This document shows positions 53,691 through 62,096 of a DNA stretch of 64,000 nt, piece by piece. Source of the DNA: Eubacterium coprostanoligenes (lineage in GTDB: Bacteria; Bacillota; Clostridia; Oscillospirales; Acutalibacteraceae); NCBI RefSeq assembly GCF_900167205.1, contig NZ_FUWW01000006.1, positions 32,748-96,747 on the forward strand, written 5' to 3'. The notes under the pieces were generated by a model. It was not told where the DNA came from. It did no database searches and worked only from the letters and a program-made list of their open reading frames with translations. A program made the position numbers and the translations under genes. Every line of letters starts with the position of its first letter. Position 1 is the stretch's first letter.

Positions 53691-53729
53691 AAACGCAACG
53701 CAAGAAATCAATCCTGTGTTGCGTTTTTA
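53691..53729. terminator. Bidirectional terminator between the DUF4430 gene and sigK
   Basis: AAACGCAAC/GTTGCGTTT with an 18-nt loop. A T-run follows on the plus strand; on the minus strand the T-run is shorter. It serves two convergent genes. Confidence 0.8.
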
Positions 53730-54413
53730 TTAATTAACTTTTTTCTTCAAATCCTGAAGAATTTTCTTTTCTATTCTCGACACATACGAGCGAGAAATGT
53801 TCAACCTCTGCGCAACCTCTCGTTGGGTGAGCGGTTTTGCATTGTTCAATCCATAACGCAAAATGATTATTTCCTTTTCCCTCTCGTCATCCATATTTTC
53901 AATGAGTTTCTTTACCTCCAGCCAACGGCGTTTTGTTTCGATTTCTTCAACAATATCCCTGTCATCGCTGATTACATCCTCGACTGTCAGCGGATTTCCG
54001 TCTTTGTCGGTATCAATCGCATCACCCATAAACACCTCTCCGTTCTGCTTTTTTAGTGAACGAAAATACATTAGAATTTCGTTTTCAACACAGCGAGAAG
54101 CATAGGTTGAAAGCCGAGTTCCCTTTGAATAATCAAACGAATCCACCGCTTTAATCAGTCCGATAGTGCCGATAGAAATCAGGTCGTCATTGTCATTTGT
54201 TTTTGAATAATACTTCTTGCAAATATGGCTGACCAAACGGAGATTGCGTTCAATCAAAACTGCCCGAGCGTTGAGGTCACCGTTCGCCATCTTTTCAAGC
54301 TGTTCCCGTTCTTCCTTTGCGGTGAGCGGTTTTGGAAATCCCGACCCGTTTTGAATGTGCAAAAGCAAAAACAACAGGCTTGAACCGATTGCGGTAAGTA
54401 GTGCAGAAAACAT
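53730..54413 (-). CDS. sigK: Sporulation sigma factor sigma-K
   Basis: 227 residues, uninterrupted. Directs late mother-cell transcription in sporulation. A hydrophobic pro-sequence of about 20 residues (FSALLTAIGSSLLFLLLHI) precedes NGSGFPKPLTAKEEREQLEKM. Region 2 contains NLRLVSHICKKYYSK and GLIKAVDSFDYSKGTRLSTYAS. Region 4 ends REVAQRLNISRSYVSRIEKK. No skin-like element splits the gene. A CATA-type -10 upstream suggests mother-cell control. Confidence 0.92.
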   Translation of the reverse strand: MFSALLTAIGSSLLFLLLHIQNGSGFPKPLTAKEEREQLEKMANGDLNARAVLIERNLRLVSHICKKYYSKTNDNDDLISIGTIGLIKAVDSFDYSKGTRLSTYASRCVENEILMYFRSLKKQNGEVFMGDAIDTDKDGNPLTVEDVISDDRDIVEEIETKRRWLEVKKLIENMDDEREKEIIILRYGLNNAKPLTQREVAQRLNISRSYVSRIEKKILQDLKKKVN

Positions 54414-54442
54414 AAAAACCTCTCCTTATCAAATCACAATAC

Positions 54443-54472
54443 ATACTATGACGAAAAGAAATAATTAATACC
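54443..54472 (-). promoter_or_regulatory. Candidate mother-cell (sigma-E/K-type) promoter of sigK
   Basis: On the minus strand GGTATTAA (54465-54472) precedes CATAGTAT (54443-54450) by 14 nt; the latter fits CATAnnnT. No TTGACA/TATAAT pair was seen for this gene. About 30 nt upstream of the start codon. Confidence 0.4.
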
Positions 54473-54473
54473 G

Positions 54474-54503
54474 TTGACAAGCCTATACTTTTAATGATAC
54501 ACT
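54474..54503 (+). promoter_or_regulatory. Promoter that may give a leaderless transcript
   Basis: TTGACA (54474-54479), 18-nt spacer, TACACT (54498-54503). The expected start is about 7 nt downstream, at or beside the ATG at 54510, and there is no ribosome binding site. Confidence 0.45.
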
Positions 54504-54509
54504 CAACTT

Positions 54510-55313
54510 ATGGAAAAATATATTAAATTTGCAGGCCTTGATGCCGACCTTGAAAATAGACTGATTCAATACATAAGCAGTCACGAAAAGAAAATAAATT
54601 CACTTGCGGAAAAGTGCAAAAAGCACGGTTTTTCGTGCCTTGCAAGACGCAATGATATGATGAGGCTTGCCGTTTGCATTGCATACATCAAATATACCGA
54701 AGAGGACTACAAACAGCTTGGAATAGACGAAAACATACTGAAAGAAACTATGTCCGACATAGGAATTTGGTGCAAAAACAACGACAACAAGGGACTGAAA
54801 AATTACCCGTGGATACAAAATCACCTTAAGGCAGAATTGTTCAAAATAGGCAGACTTCAGTATCAACTTTTCAAATGTACCTATGTTACATTCGACTACT
54901 CAAAACTGCCGTTCAAAAAGGGCGAACAAACTGTATTTATCCACATTCCGCAGGGCGAACCACTGTTATTATCGGACTGTAAGGACTCGCTGAAAATGGC
55001 AAAAGATTTTTTTGCAACGCATCTCCCTGCGTATAAATTCAACTACTTCGTGTGCAAAAGCTGGCTTTTATACAAAGACAATCACCTGTTTATGAAGCCG
55101 TCAAGCAACATTTTGCAGTTTCAAACGCTGTTCGAAATTGCTTTTACAGACCATACGGACAGTTATGCAATAGAGCGAATTTTCGGCAAAAAACAGTTCA
55201 ACAAAAAGCAGTACGCAGAAACGACCTCACTTCAAAAAGGTGCAAAGGAATATATGATCAACGGCGGAAAATTAGGCGAAAGTTTTGGCTATATTCCGCT
55301 AAGCAAGATATAA
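54510..55313 (+). CDS. Acyltransferase-domain protein (NAT_N/GNAT_C-like)
   Basis: 267 residues. Resembles the clostridial two-domain acyltransferase family with a helical N-terminal half (about 1-120) and GNAT-like C-terminal half (from memory; DUF5596). Visible blocks: CLARRNDMMRLAVCIAYIKY, IWCKNNDNKGLKNYPWIQNHL, LFKIGRLQYQLF and VFIHIPQGEPL. No SD sequence precedes the ATG. Substrate unknown. It is convergent with the EamA gene. Confidence 0.65.
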   Translation: MEKYIKFAGLDADLENRLIQYISSHEKKINSLAEKCKKHGFSCLARRNDMMRLAVCIAYIKYTEEDYKQLGIDENILKETMSDIGIWCKNNDNKGLKNYPWIQNHLKAELFKIGRLQYQLFKCTYVTFDYSKLPFKKGEQTVFIHIPQGEPLLLSDCKDSLKMAKDFFATHLPAYKFNYFVCKSWLLYKDNHLFMKPSSNILQFQTLFEIAFTDHTDSYAIERIFGKKQFNKKQYAETTSLQKGAKEYMINGGKLGESFGYIPLSKI

Positions 55314-55317
55314 GAAA

Positions 55318-55350
55318 AACGGAAAGTTATGCAACACTTTCCGTTCTTTT
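55318..55350. terminator. Shared terminator of convergent genes
   Basis: AACGGAAAG/CTTTCCGTT with a 10-nt loop, followed by CTTTTTTTATT on the plus strand. The last codons of the minus-strand EamA gene are encoded inside the stem. Confidence 0.85.
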
Positions 55351-56253
55351 TTTATTCGGTAATTGAGCTATGATGAGTGCAACAAAAATAATTGCACAGC
55401 CTAAAAGTTCTTTGACCGTCAATTTGTCGCCGACAATCAGCCAGCCTGCAAGCACCGCAAACACCGATTCAGTGCTCATAAGCAATGACGAAACCGTTGG
55501 GTCAACATATTTTTGAGCAACATTTTGCACCGTAAAGGCAAATGTTCCGGCAACCACGCCTGCATAAAGCAGTGACATCCACAACGCAGATTGATTTATG
55601 CTTGCACACCACTGCGAAAAATCTCTCATTTCGGATATAGCCATCGGCACGGTCAAAAACAGCGATGCCGAAAAAAACTGCACACACGCAAGTTTGATAA
55701 TATCCGTTTTGTGCTTGAAGCGGTCAACGGCAATAATTCTCGCCGCATTCATAACCGAACAAATAAGCACAAGCATATCAGACATCTGCACGCTGAAGCC
55801 GTCATTTACGCACAGCAAATAAAGTCCGCATACCGTCACAACGATTGACAGCCACACATTCCATTTGATTTTTTCCTTAAAAAACAAACAGATAATCGGC
55901 ACAAAAATCACATTGCACGAGGTCAAAAATCCAGCCTTGCCCGACGGTGTGCCCGCAAACAATCCGAGCTGTTGAAATGCTGATGTGCCGGCAAGGAAAA
56001 ATCCGCACACAAAGCCGTCACGGATAAGTTCCTTCGTGCTGTAATCCGGTTTTGGCTTGTCGTTCTTTTTCTCCCTTGAATCGAGAAAAGCGATTATCGG
56101 CAAAATGGCAATTCCTGCAACAAGAAAGCGGAAAAAGCCGAATGTAAACGGTCCGACAAGGTCACCGCCCTTGCTTTGTGCAACAAAAGAGCCACCCCAC
56201 GCAACAGAAATCAATATCAGCAAAAAGGATGAAATAATCTTTTTTGATTTCAT
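55327..56253 (-). CDS. EamA/DMT-family exporter
   Basis: 308 residues, about ten membrane helices in two EamA repeats (about 5-145 and 155-300). SVAWGGSFVAQSKGG at the first helix, TSAFQQLGLFAGTPSGKAGFL, and LLMSTESVFAVLAGWLIVGDKL in the second repeat are typical of drug/metabolite exporters. The start at 56253 has GGAG 6 nt upstream; longer in-frame sequence to 56520 belongs to the repeat element. A terminator lies only about 20 bp before the start, so the promoter is unclear. Confidence 0.85.
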   Translation of the reverse strand: MKSKKIISSFLLILISVAWGGSFVAQSKGGDLVGPFTFGFFRFLVAGIAILPIIAFLDSREKKNDKPKPDYSTKELIRDGFVCGFFLAGTSAFQQLGLFAGTPSGKAGFLTSCNVIFVPIICLFFKEKIKWNVWLSIVVTVCGLYLLCVNDGFSVQMSDMLVLICSVMNAARIIAVDRFKHKTDIIKLACVQFFSASLFLTVPMAISEMRDFSQWCASINQSALWMSLLYAGVVAGTFAFTVQNVAQKYVDPTVSSLLMSTESVFAVLAGWLIVGDKLTVKELLGCAIIFVALIIAQLPNKKRTESVA

Positions 56254-56271
56254 AATATACTCCAAACGCTT

Positions 56272-56296
56272 TAAAAAAACCGAGGGAAACCTCGGT
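56272..56296 (-). terminator. Terminator downstream of the repeat element, just before eamA
   Basis: ACCGAGG/CCTCGGT with a 4-nt loop followed by TTTTTTTA on the minus strand. It probably ended the glnQ operon before the element inserted upstream of it. Confidence 0.85.
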
Positions 56297-56525
56297 TCAG
56301 ACTGTCGATAAAGCTCCTGAACCACGCCAATATATAACCACCAAATTATGACTCCCATTGATGCAAGGGGAGGTGGCAACACAAAGTGTTGACGGTGGGG
56401 TTTTAAAAATGCTGTAAGTTTTGAACTTACAGCATTTTTGGCGTTTTTCGTTTTTTGCTCAGTCGAGGTACCATCGTACATCTTCCTTCGCAAGAAAACA
56501 AAATTCAGAAACTTTCTCAACAGCC
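56297..56525 (-). mobile_element. Short inverted-repeat element, copy A (MITE-like, 229 bp)
   Basis: Terminal inverted repeats: CTGTTGAGAAAGTTTCTGAA at the left end and CTGTCGATAAAGCTCCTGAA, read from the right end (4 of 20 mismatches). About the first 155 bp match 63583-63740 closely, and the last 65 bp match 63810-63875. The interior holds a perfect 15-bp hairpin (AAAAATGCTGTAAGT and its complement) that may itself terminate transcription. No gene is carried. Inserted 17 bp after the glnQ stop. Confidence 0.75.
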
Positions 56526-56541
56526 TGACAAAAAATTTAAT

Positions 56542-57288
56542 TTATAATACCTTGTTAAAGAAATCCTTTGCTCTCTCTGTTTGAGGGTCATAAATAACCT
56601 CTTGCGGTGTGCCCTCTTCAAGAATTTTGCCGTCATAGATGAACAAAACTCTGTTGGCAACTTCACGGGCAAAGCCGATTTCATGGGTAACGATAACCAT
56701 TGTCATACCCTCCTCGGCAAGTTCACGCATAACATTGAGAACTTCGCCTACCATTTCAGGGTCGAGTGCAGAAGTCGGCTCGTCAAAAAGCATAATATCA
56801 GGATTCATACAAAGCGCTCTTGCAATGGCAACACGCTGTTTTTGACCGCCTGAAAGCATGGACGGATACGCCTGTGCCTTGTCCTCAAGACCTACCTTGC
56901 CAAGCATTTTCATGGCAAGTTGCTTTGCCTCGTCCTTTTTCATCTTTTTAACCTGAATAGGTGCAAGGGTAAGATTGTCTATAACATTAAGGTTATTGAA
57001 AAGATTGAAATGCTGGAACACCATTCCGACATTTTCTCTTGCCTTGTTGATGTTGATTTTTTTGTCATCCATATGATTGCCGTCAACAACCATATCGCCT
57101 GCTGTAATATCCTCAAGACGGTTGATACAGCGGAGAAATGTTGACTTGCCACAACCTGACGGACCGAGAATAACAACAACCTCGCCCTCATAAATATCGG
57201 TTGTAATATCTTTTAAAACTTCAAGCTTTCCAAAATTCTTTTGGAGATGTGAAACATGAATTTTTACATTATTATAATTTACGGCCAC
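56542..57288 (-). CDS. Amino-acid ABC transporter ATPase (GlnQ/PAAT type)
   Basis: 248 residues from a GTG at 57288 (AAAGGAG 8 nt upstream), overlapping the permease gene by 17 bp. [22 protein letters not shown] (Walker A), Q-loop [15 protein letters not shown], signature [15 protein letters not shown], Walker [15 protein letters not shown] and the H-loop IVTHEIGFA. Energises uptake of a polar amino acid with the two genes upstream. Confidence 0.92.
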   Translation of the reverse strand: MAVNYNNVKIHVSHLQKNFGKLEVLKDITTDIYEGEVVVILGPSGCGKSTFLRCINRLEDITAGDMVVDGNHMDDKKININKARENVGMVFQHFNLFNNLNVIDNLTLAPIQVKKMKKDEAKQLAMKMLGKVGLEDKAQAYPSMLSGGQKQRVAIARALCMNPDIMLFDEPTSALDPEMVGEVLNVMRELAEEGMTMVIVTHEIGFAREVANRVLFIYDGKILEEGTPQEVIYDPQTERAKDFFNKVL

Positions 57289-57946
57289 GGTTCAATCTCC
57301 TTTCAAGCATTTTTGCTGCATACGAAAGCAAAGTAATAACAATCAAATACATAACGGCTACAACAGCCCAAACCTCAAATACGCTACCTGTGTTGGCAAC
57401 AACATTCTTTGATGTGTTAACAAGCTCCGGAAAACCGATAACAGAAAGGATTGATGTATCCTTAAGTGTGATGATGAACTGATTTATAATTGACGGAATC
57501 ATTGTTCTGATAGCCTGCGGAAGAACAACCTTGCGCATAGCCTGTGAATAGCTCATACCGAGTGAACGGGATGCTTCCATCTGACCGATGTCGACCGATT
57601 GAATACCGGCACGAATAATCTCTGCCATATATGCACCGCAGTTAAGCGAAAGGCAGACAGTACCCGCCTGCAAAGCAGAAAGTGTAAACGATGTTGTTGA
57701 TGATTTGTTGATGATATACGGAACGCCGAAATAAACAAAAAACGCAAGTACAATCATTGGGACGCCACGAATGACATCAACGAATACTCTGTAAATTGCA
57801 TTGCAAACCTTGTTTTTAAGCACAGATAAGATGCCGAAAAGCAAACCGATTAAGCAAGCAAAGAACAATCCGCACAATGCCAAGGTGAGCGTTTTGCCCA
57901 TAGCCGCAAGAAGCATTTGTCCGTATGTTTCAATAATTTGTTGCAT
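57272..57946 (-). CDS. Amino-acid ABC transporter permease (HisM/GlnP type)
   Basis: 224 residues from the ATG at 57946 (GAGGAG 11 nt upstream; an ATG at 58015 would add an unlikely tail). Five helices. [19 protein letters not shown] and the EAA loop [29 protein letters not shown] mark the polar amino-acid family. Separated from the binding-protein gene by two hairpins, so it is probably made at a lower level than the binding protein. Confidence 0.9.
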   Translation of the reverse strand: MQQIIETYGQMLLAAMGKTLTLALCGLFFACLIGLLFGILSVLKNKVCNAIYRVFVDVIRGVPMIVLAFFVYFGVPYIINKSSTTSFTLSALQAGTVCLSLNCGAYMAEIIRAGIQSVDIGQMEASRSLGMSYSQAMRKVVLPQAIRTMIPSIINQFIITLKDTSILSVIGFPELVNTSKNVVANTGSVFEVWAVVAVMYLIVITLLSYAAKMLERRLNRGRKL

Positions 57947-57970
57947 TGGGTGAAAAACTCCTCTCATAGT

Positions 57971-58044
57971 AGAATGATGTAAAAATATGTCGACATCATT
58001 CAGCAAGAAAGCCACCGTTGCCCGTGGAAAAACGGGCAGGTGGC
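57971..58044 (-). promoter_or_regulatory. Two hairpins between binding-protein and permease genes
   Basis: GAATGATGT/ACATCATTC with a 12-nt loop (57972-58001), and GCCACC-TGCCCG...CGGGCA-GGTGGC (58011-58044) followed by TTTCTT. The second resembles a leaky terminator. Such spacers usually protect or enrich the binding-protein mRNA. Confidence 0.65.
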
Positions 58045-58083
58045 AAACTTTCCTAAACAGAATTACTTTAATTTTTGCCGATA

Positions 58084-58887
58084 TTAGCCAAGATACTTTG
58101 CGATAATCTCGTCATACTTTCCATTAGCCTTGATGTTTGCAAGACCTGCATTGAACTTGTCAAGAAGTTCCTGCTTGTCAGCTGAGAAAGTAGCCATACC
58201 GTAACCGGCACCTTCATTTTCAGAGCCTTCTACGATTTCCATATCAAGATTGCCGTCTTTAATAGAAGCTGCCATAATAGGAGTATCCTCGAAGCAAGCA
58301 GCACACTGACCGCCTGTAACAGATTGATACATTGTTGGGCTGTCCTCAAAATATGTAAGTTTAAGACTGTACTTATCCTTGAGTTCTTCTGCATAGTCGG
58401 CACCCTTTGTACCTGTCTTAACAGCTACTGTTGAACCCTTGAGATCGTCAAGTGATTTAATGCTTGAGCCCTTCTTTACTGCAACGCTTTGTGTTGCTGT
58501 GTAATAAGCGTCAGAGAAAATCCAACCGCCTTTTTGTCTTTCATCAGTAATTGAAGCACCTGCGATCATAGCGTCAGCCTGACCTGACTTGCAAGCTGCG
58601 ATTGATGCGTCAAAGCCAAGTGATCTGAGTTCGTACTCAAAGCCCTGATCTTCTGCAATAGCTGCAAGAATATCCACATCAATACCAACAAAGTTACCTG
58701 AAGCGTCTGTGTATTCAAAAGGCTTGAATACTGTATCAGTTGCGATAACATACTTCTTTGCGGAAGCATCTGTTTTTGCATCATTATTTTTGTCATCATT
58801 TGAGTTGTTTGAGCATCCTGCAAATGCAAATACTACTGTAAGTGCTGCAAGAACAAGAGCCAATACTCTCTTCATTGTCTTTTTCAT
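58084..58887 (-). CDS. Amino-acid ABC transporter substrate-binding lipoprotein
   Basis: 267 residues. Signal peptide ending in lipobox AFAGC (Cys about 24), then an Asn/Asp-rich linker. YVIATDTVFKPFEYTDASGNFVGIDVDILAAIAE and GASITDERQKGGWIFSDAYYTA are the family 3 binding-protein pattern. The start at 58887 is better spaced from AAAGGA than 58893. Ligand: a polar amino acid, probably glutamine/glutamate or similar, not resolvable here. First gene of its operon. Confidence 0.92.
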   Translation of the reverse strand: MKKTMKRVLALVLAALTVVFAFAGCSNNSNDDKNNDAKTDASAKKYVIATDTVFKPFEYTDASGNFVGIDVDILAAIAEDQGFEYELRSLGFDASIAACKSGQADAMIAGASITDERQKGGWIFSDAYYTATQSVAVKKGSSIKSLDDLKGSTVAVKTGTKGADYAEELKDKYSLKLTYFEDSPTMYQSVTGGQCAACFEDTPIMAASIKDGNLDMEIVEGSENEGAGYGMATFSADKQELLDKFNAGLANIKANGKYDEIIAKYLG

Positions 58888-58941
58888 TTTCATTTTCCTT
58901 TCAAATTATTAATTAAATCCGTTTAGGATATATTAAGGTTT

Positions 58942-58970
58942 ATTATAATAATTTTTTGCTGCCTTGTCAA
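58942..58970 (-). promoter_or_regulatory. Promoter of the amino-acid ABC operon
   Basis: TTGACA (58965-58970), 17-nt spacer, TATAAT (58942-58947) on the minus strand; both hexamers perfect. About 55 nt before the gene. Confidence 0.82.
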
Positions 58971-59056
58971 TACTCACAGAGTTTTACAAGACAGCAAAGC
59001 GGGAAAAATGAACGATATTTTTATGTTTTTTTATACATTATGACGAATATTTATAG

Positions 59057-61918
59057 TTATAATGAAAATTTGTTATCAAGGTTTCCGAACAAATCGACCT
59101 GCTTTTTTGAACCGACAACACAGAACGAACTGTCATTAATTGCACTTTCAAGAGTGTCTGCAAGAGCCAAAAAGTCGCTCTTTTGAGTGCCTACAATCTG
59201 CTTGCGAAGCAACAATCTGCTTTCCTCGGATATGCCTCTGATATAGTTGCCGTCCGCACCCGAAGCAATTTCACAAGGGGTGAGAAGCGGAGAAGCGCTC
59301 GACATTGCACCGATGATGAAGCCGACAAGACTTCTGTCGGAATTTGCAAATGTACGAAGATAATCCGCAATTTTATAATAGGTTTCAACAGAAGCCTTTG
59401 CATTTGGGTCACGGAATGAATATGCAAAAACAGAACCATTGGCAACAGCCTTTAGTCCCGTGCCGTAAGCACCGCCCTTTACACGCACCTCATTCCACAA
59501 ATAATCAAGCGAAACAATGTGGCTCATAAGGAATGTTCTGCCATCATACAGTCCGCTGAAATCTGCCGCCATACCAGAAAACGAAATGTCACCCGGAATA
59601 ACAACAGCGTCATTCGATTTTTTCCACGGTTTGATTTTAAGTTCGTGAGAAACAGTTGACTTGCCAAGCGAAGCAATAAATGATTTTATGCTGTCGTCAA
59701 ATTCGTTTGCATCGTCTGCACCGATACCGACAAGAACATTGTCAGAACCGAAAATACTGCTTGCAAATCCTTGAAGTTCGGCAATGACAGTAGGTTCGGT
59801 TTCCTGCTCTTTGAGCCAATAATAATATGAAAATCCGTTTGAAACATCTTCAACAACAGCGTCATATGAAAAAGCCGTTGAGCTTCTCTTTGCCGCAAAC
59901 ATTGAGCCTGCCATAACGATTGACTGATAATGAAGTTGGCGTTCTTGTTTAATAATATCTACAATTTGAGAAGTGTTTTCAAACTTTGTTGAAGTCAAAA
60001 TTTCTCTGACAAGTTCAAGCGCTTCACCGACATATCTGTTGAGTGCGCTGAACGAAACAACAAATTTTATTTTGCCGTTCTTTGACGAATTGTATTGTGC
60101 AAACGGCGAAACAGAAAACGAAATATTTCCGCATTTTGCCGTAAGCTCGGTTTTCAAATCAACAGCGTTGTGATGTGCCGTGTCAAGTTCGCCCAAAAGT
60201 TTTGACATAAGCGAAAGTTTTGGCAAATCAGCTTCCTCAACACCTGTGATGTCAAAATACATTTTTATATACGCAATACCGTCAGTTTGGATTGAGTGCT
60301 TGATAAGTTTGCCGTCAATTTCCGTTGGGAGCGGTTCAGGCTTAACCTCAATATCGTCAAGGGTAATCATCGGCATTTTTGCCAAATCCTCCGGCGAATC
60401 AACGCTTGATTGCCATTCGTCAAGTTTTTTCTGCTCGTTTTTGTAATACTCAACATCGGCATCGCTCCAAGAATTCTTAACAGCCTCAAGTCTTGCCTTT
60501 TCGTCTGCTCGGTCGCTGTCGCCGACTGTGTATGACGGCTTTGCAAGAAGAACACAACGGTGCTTGTTGTCGAAGAAAACTTCGCTGATAAGCTGTTCAA
60601 AATAGCCACTTTCAGCCTTTTTACGCAAGGTTTCAAAAATGTCGCCGACAAGAACATTTGTTGTGGTTTCGCCGTCATAAAGCCATGTCTCAAGCGAAAG
60701 CATAGCATACATAAGTCCACGAGGATAACCAAAATCCTTTTCCTTAAGTTCAAATTCAAAATTGGAAATTACGGCTTCAAGCTGTTTTTTGTCAAGTCCG
60801 TTTGATTGAAGTTCACGCAACTTTTGATTAACAAAATCGTATATTTCATCCGCCTTGTTTTCGTCAATATTCTTCAAATCAAGTGCAATATATGGTTGAA
60901 GTATTCCGTCAACCACTTGAATAGAGGCGTCCTCGGCATAGCCTTTTTCAAGAATTGCAGAGGTGAGATAAGATTGATTGTTTCGGCAAAGATAGCGAGC
61001 AAGAATTCGTGTTGCATAAATCTTTTCTTTTTCGTCAAACTTGCCGACAACATAGCCCATTTGAAGCGAGCTTTGATTTTCGAGTGGCATATCCTTTGAC
61101 TGTTCAAACATAACTTCAACCTTGCCTGCATCAACAGGAGTTTGAATGTTTGGAAGTTCGCTCGGCTCAATGGCGTCAAAATTGCAAAGGTACTCTCTGT
61201 CGATAAATTCTGTCACTTTTTCAATATCCAAATCACCGTCAAGAATGATATAGCTGTTTGACGGATGATAGTACTTTTTGTGTCCGTTGATGAACTGCTC
61301 ATAGGTGAGTGACGGGATTTTGCTTGGATGTCCGCCCGATTCCCTGCTGTAGCAATTGTCAGGGAACAATGCACGGCAAAGAGCATTTTCCTTTACAGAA
61401 TCCGCATCGGCATACACGCCCTTCATCTCGTTGAAAACAACGCCCTTGTAGGAAATATCGCCGTTTTCGTCAAACTCATAATGCCAGCCCTCTTGATAAA
61501 AAATCTCCGGCTTTGTGTAAATCGACGGATAAAATACCGCATCAAGATAGACTTCCATAAGATTGAAAAAGTCTTTATCATTTTTACTTGAAATAGGATA
61601 CATTGTTTTGTCGCTAAAGGTCATAGCATTCAAAAATGTGTTCATACTGTTTTTGATGAGCTCAACAAACGGCTCTTTTACAGGGAATTTTTTTGAACCG
61701 CACAAAACGCTGTGCTCCAAAATATGAAAAATTCCGGTGTCGTCACTCGGAACTGTTCTGAATGCGATAGAAAAAGTTTTGTTATTGTCCGGTCTGTCGA
61801 ACCACAAAAGTCTTGCACCTGATTTTTCGTGCTTCATTTCAACAATTCTGCCCTTAAGCTCGGCAACCTCTTTTACTTCAAGAATTTTAAATCCGTTCAT
61901 ATTGTCATTAATCTTCAT
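59057..61918 (-). CDS. M16C-family peptidase (presequence-protease-like)
   Basis: 953 residues. Zinc metallopeptidase with inverted HxxEH as FHILEHSVLCGS (about residue 65) and downstream Glu in GVVFNEMKGVYAD. Four repeated M16 domains in one chain place it with PreP/Cym1, which degrades small peptides in a closed chamber. No signal peptide, so cytosolic. GGAGG is 8 nt before the ATG. Monocistronic with its own promoter. Confidence 0.92.
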   Translation of the reverse strand: MKINDNMNGFKILEVKEVAELKGRIVEMKHEKSGARLLWFDRPDNNKTFSIAFRTVPSDDTGIFHILEHSVLCGSKKFPVKEPFVELIKNSMNTFLNAMTFSDKTMYPISSKNDKDFFNLMEVYLDAVFYPSIYTKPEIFYQEGWHYEFDENGDISYKGVVFNEMKGVYADADSVKENALCRALFPDNCYSRESGGHPSKIPSLTYEQFINGHKKYYHPSNSYIILDGDLDIEKVTEFIDREYLCNFDAIEPSELPNIQTPVDAGKVEVMFEQSKDMPLENQSSLQMGYVVGKFDEKEKIYATRILARYLCRNNQSYLTSAILEKGYAEDASIQVVDGILQPYIALDLKNIDENKADEIYDFVNQKLRELQSNGLDKKQLEAVISNFEFELKEKDFGYPRGLMYAMLSLETWLYDGETTTNVLVGDIFETLRKKAESGYFEQLISEVFFDNKHRCVLLAKPSYTVGDSDRADEKARLEAVKNSWSDADVEYYKNEQKKLDEWQSSVDSPEDLAKMPMITLDDIEVKPEPLPTEIDGKLIKHSIQTDGIAYIKMYFDITGVEEADLPKLSLMSKLLGELDTAHHNAVDLKTELTAKCGNISFSVSPFAQYNSSKNGKIKFVVSFSALNRYVGEALELVREILTSTKFENTSQIVDIIKQERQLHYQSIVMAGSMFAAKRSSTAFSYDAVVEDVSNGFSYYYWLKEQETEPTVIAELQGFASSIFGSDNVLVGIGADDANEFDDSIKSFIASLGKSTVSHELKIKPWKKSNDAVVIPGDISFSGMAADFSGLYDGRTFLMSHIVSLDYLWNEVRVKGGAYGTGLKAVANGSVFAYSFRDPNAKASVETYYKIADYLRTFANSDRSLVGFIIGAMSSASPLLTPCEIASGADGNYIRGISEESRLLLRKQIVGTQKSDFLALADTLESAINDSSFCVVGSKKQVDLFGNLDNKFSL

Positions 61919-61941
61919 AATTAATCCTCCGTACTCTTTTA

Positions 61942-61969
61942 ATTATAGCATAGTCCATAAAAAAATCAA
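61942..61969 (-). promoter_or_regulatory. Promoter of the M16C peptidase gene
   Basis: TTGATT (61964-61969), 16-nt spacer, TATAAT (61942-61947) on the minus strand, about 23 nt before the ATG. Confidence 0.65.
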
Positions 61970-62023
61970 ATACACAAATTTGTTTCTATTAATATTATTC
62001 GTCAAAATAAAGACTTTTTATCC

Positions 62024-62051
62024 TTGACATAAAAAGTTTTTATGTTAAAAT
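62024..62051 (+). promoter_or_regulatory. Transporter promoter with a palindrome in the spacer
   Basis: TTGACA (62024-62029), 16-nt spacer, TAAAAT (62046-62051). ACATAAAAA-G-TTTTTATGT (62027-62045) is a perfect 19-bp palindrome filling the spacer and overlapping the -35, where a repressor would block polymerase. Confidence 0.6.
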
Positions 62052-62096
62052 TAGTATACTGACTTTTTAAAAAGAAAATAAGAGAGGGCTTTATTA

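Noticed and set aside
53730..54413. skin-type element in sigK
   Set aside because: The gene is continuous from pro-sequence to region 4; no insertion is present.
55327..56520. EamA gene with a 90-residue N-terminal extension
   Set aside because: The extension is encoded by the repeat element and the terminator; the ATG at 56253 has a good ribosome binding site.
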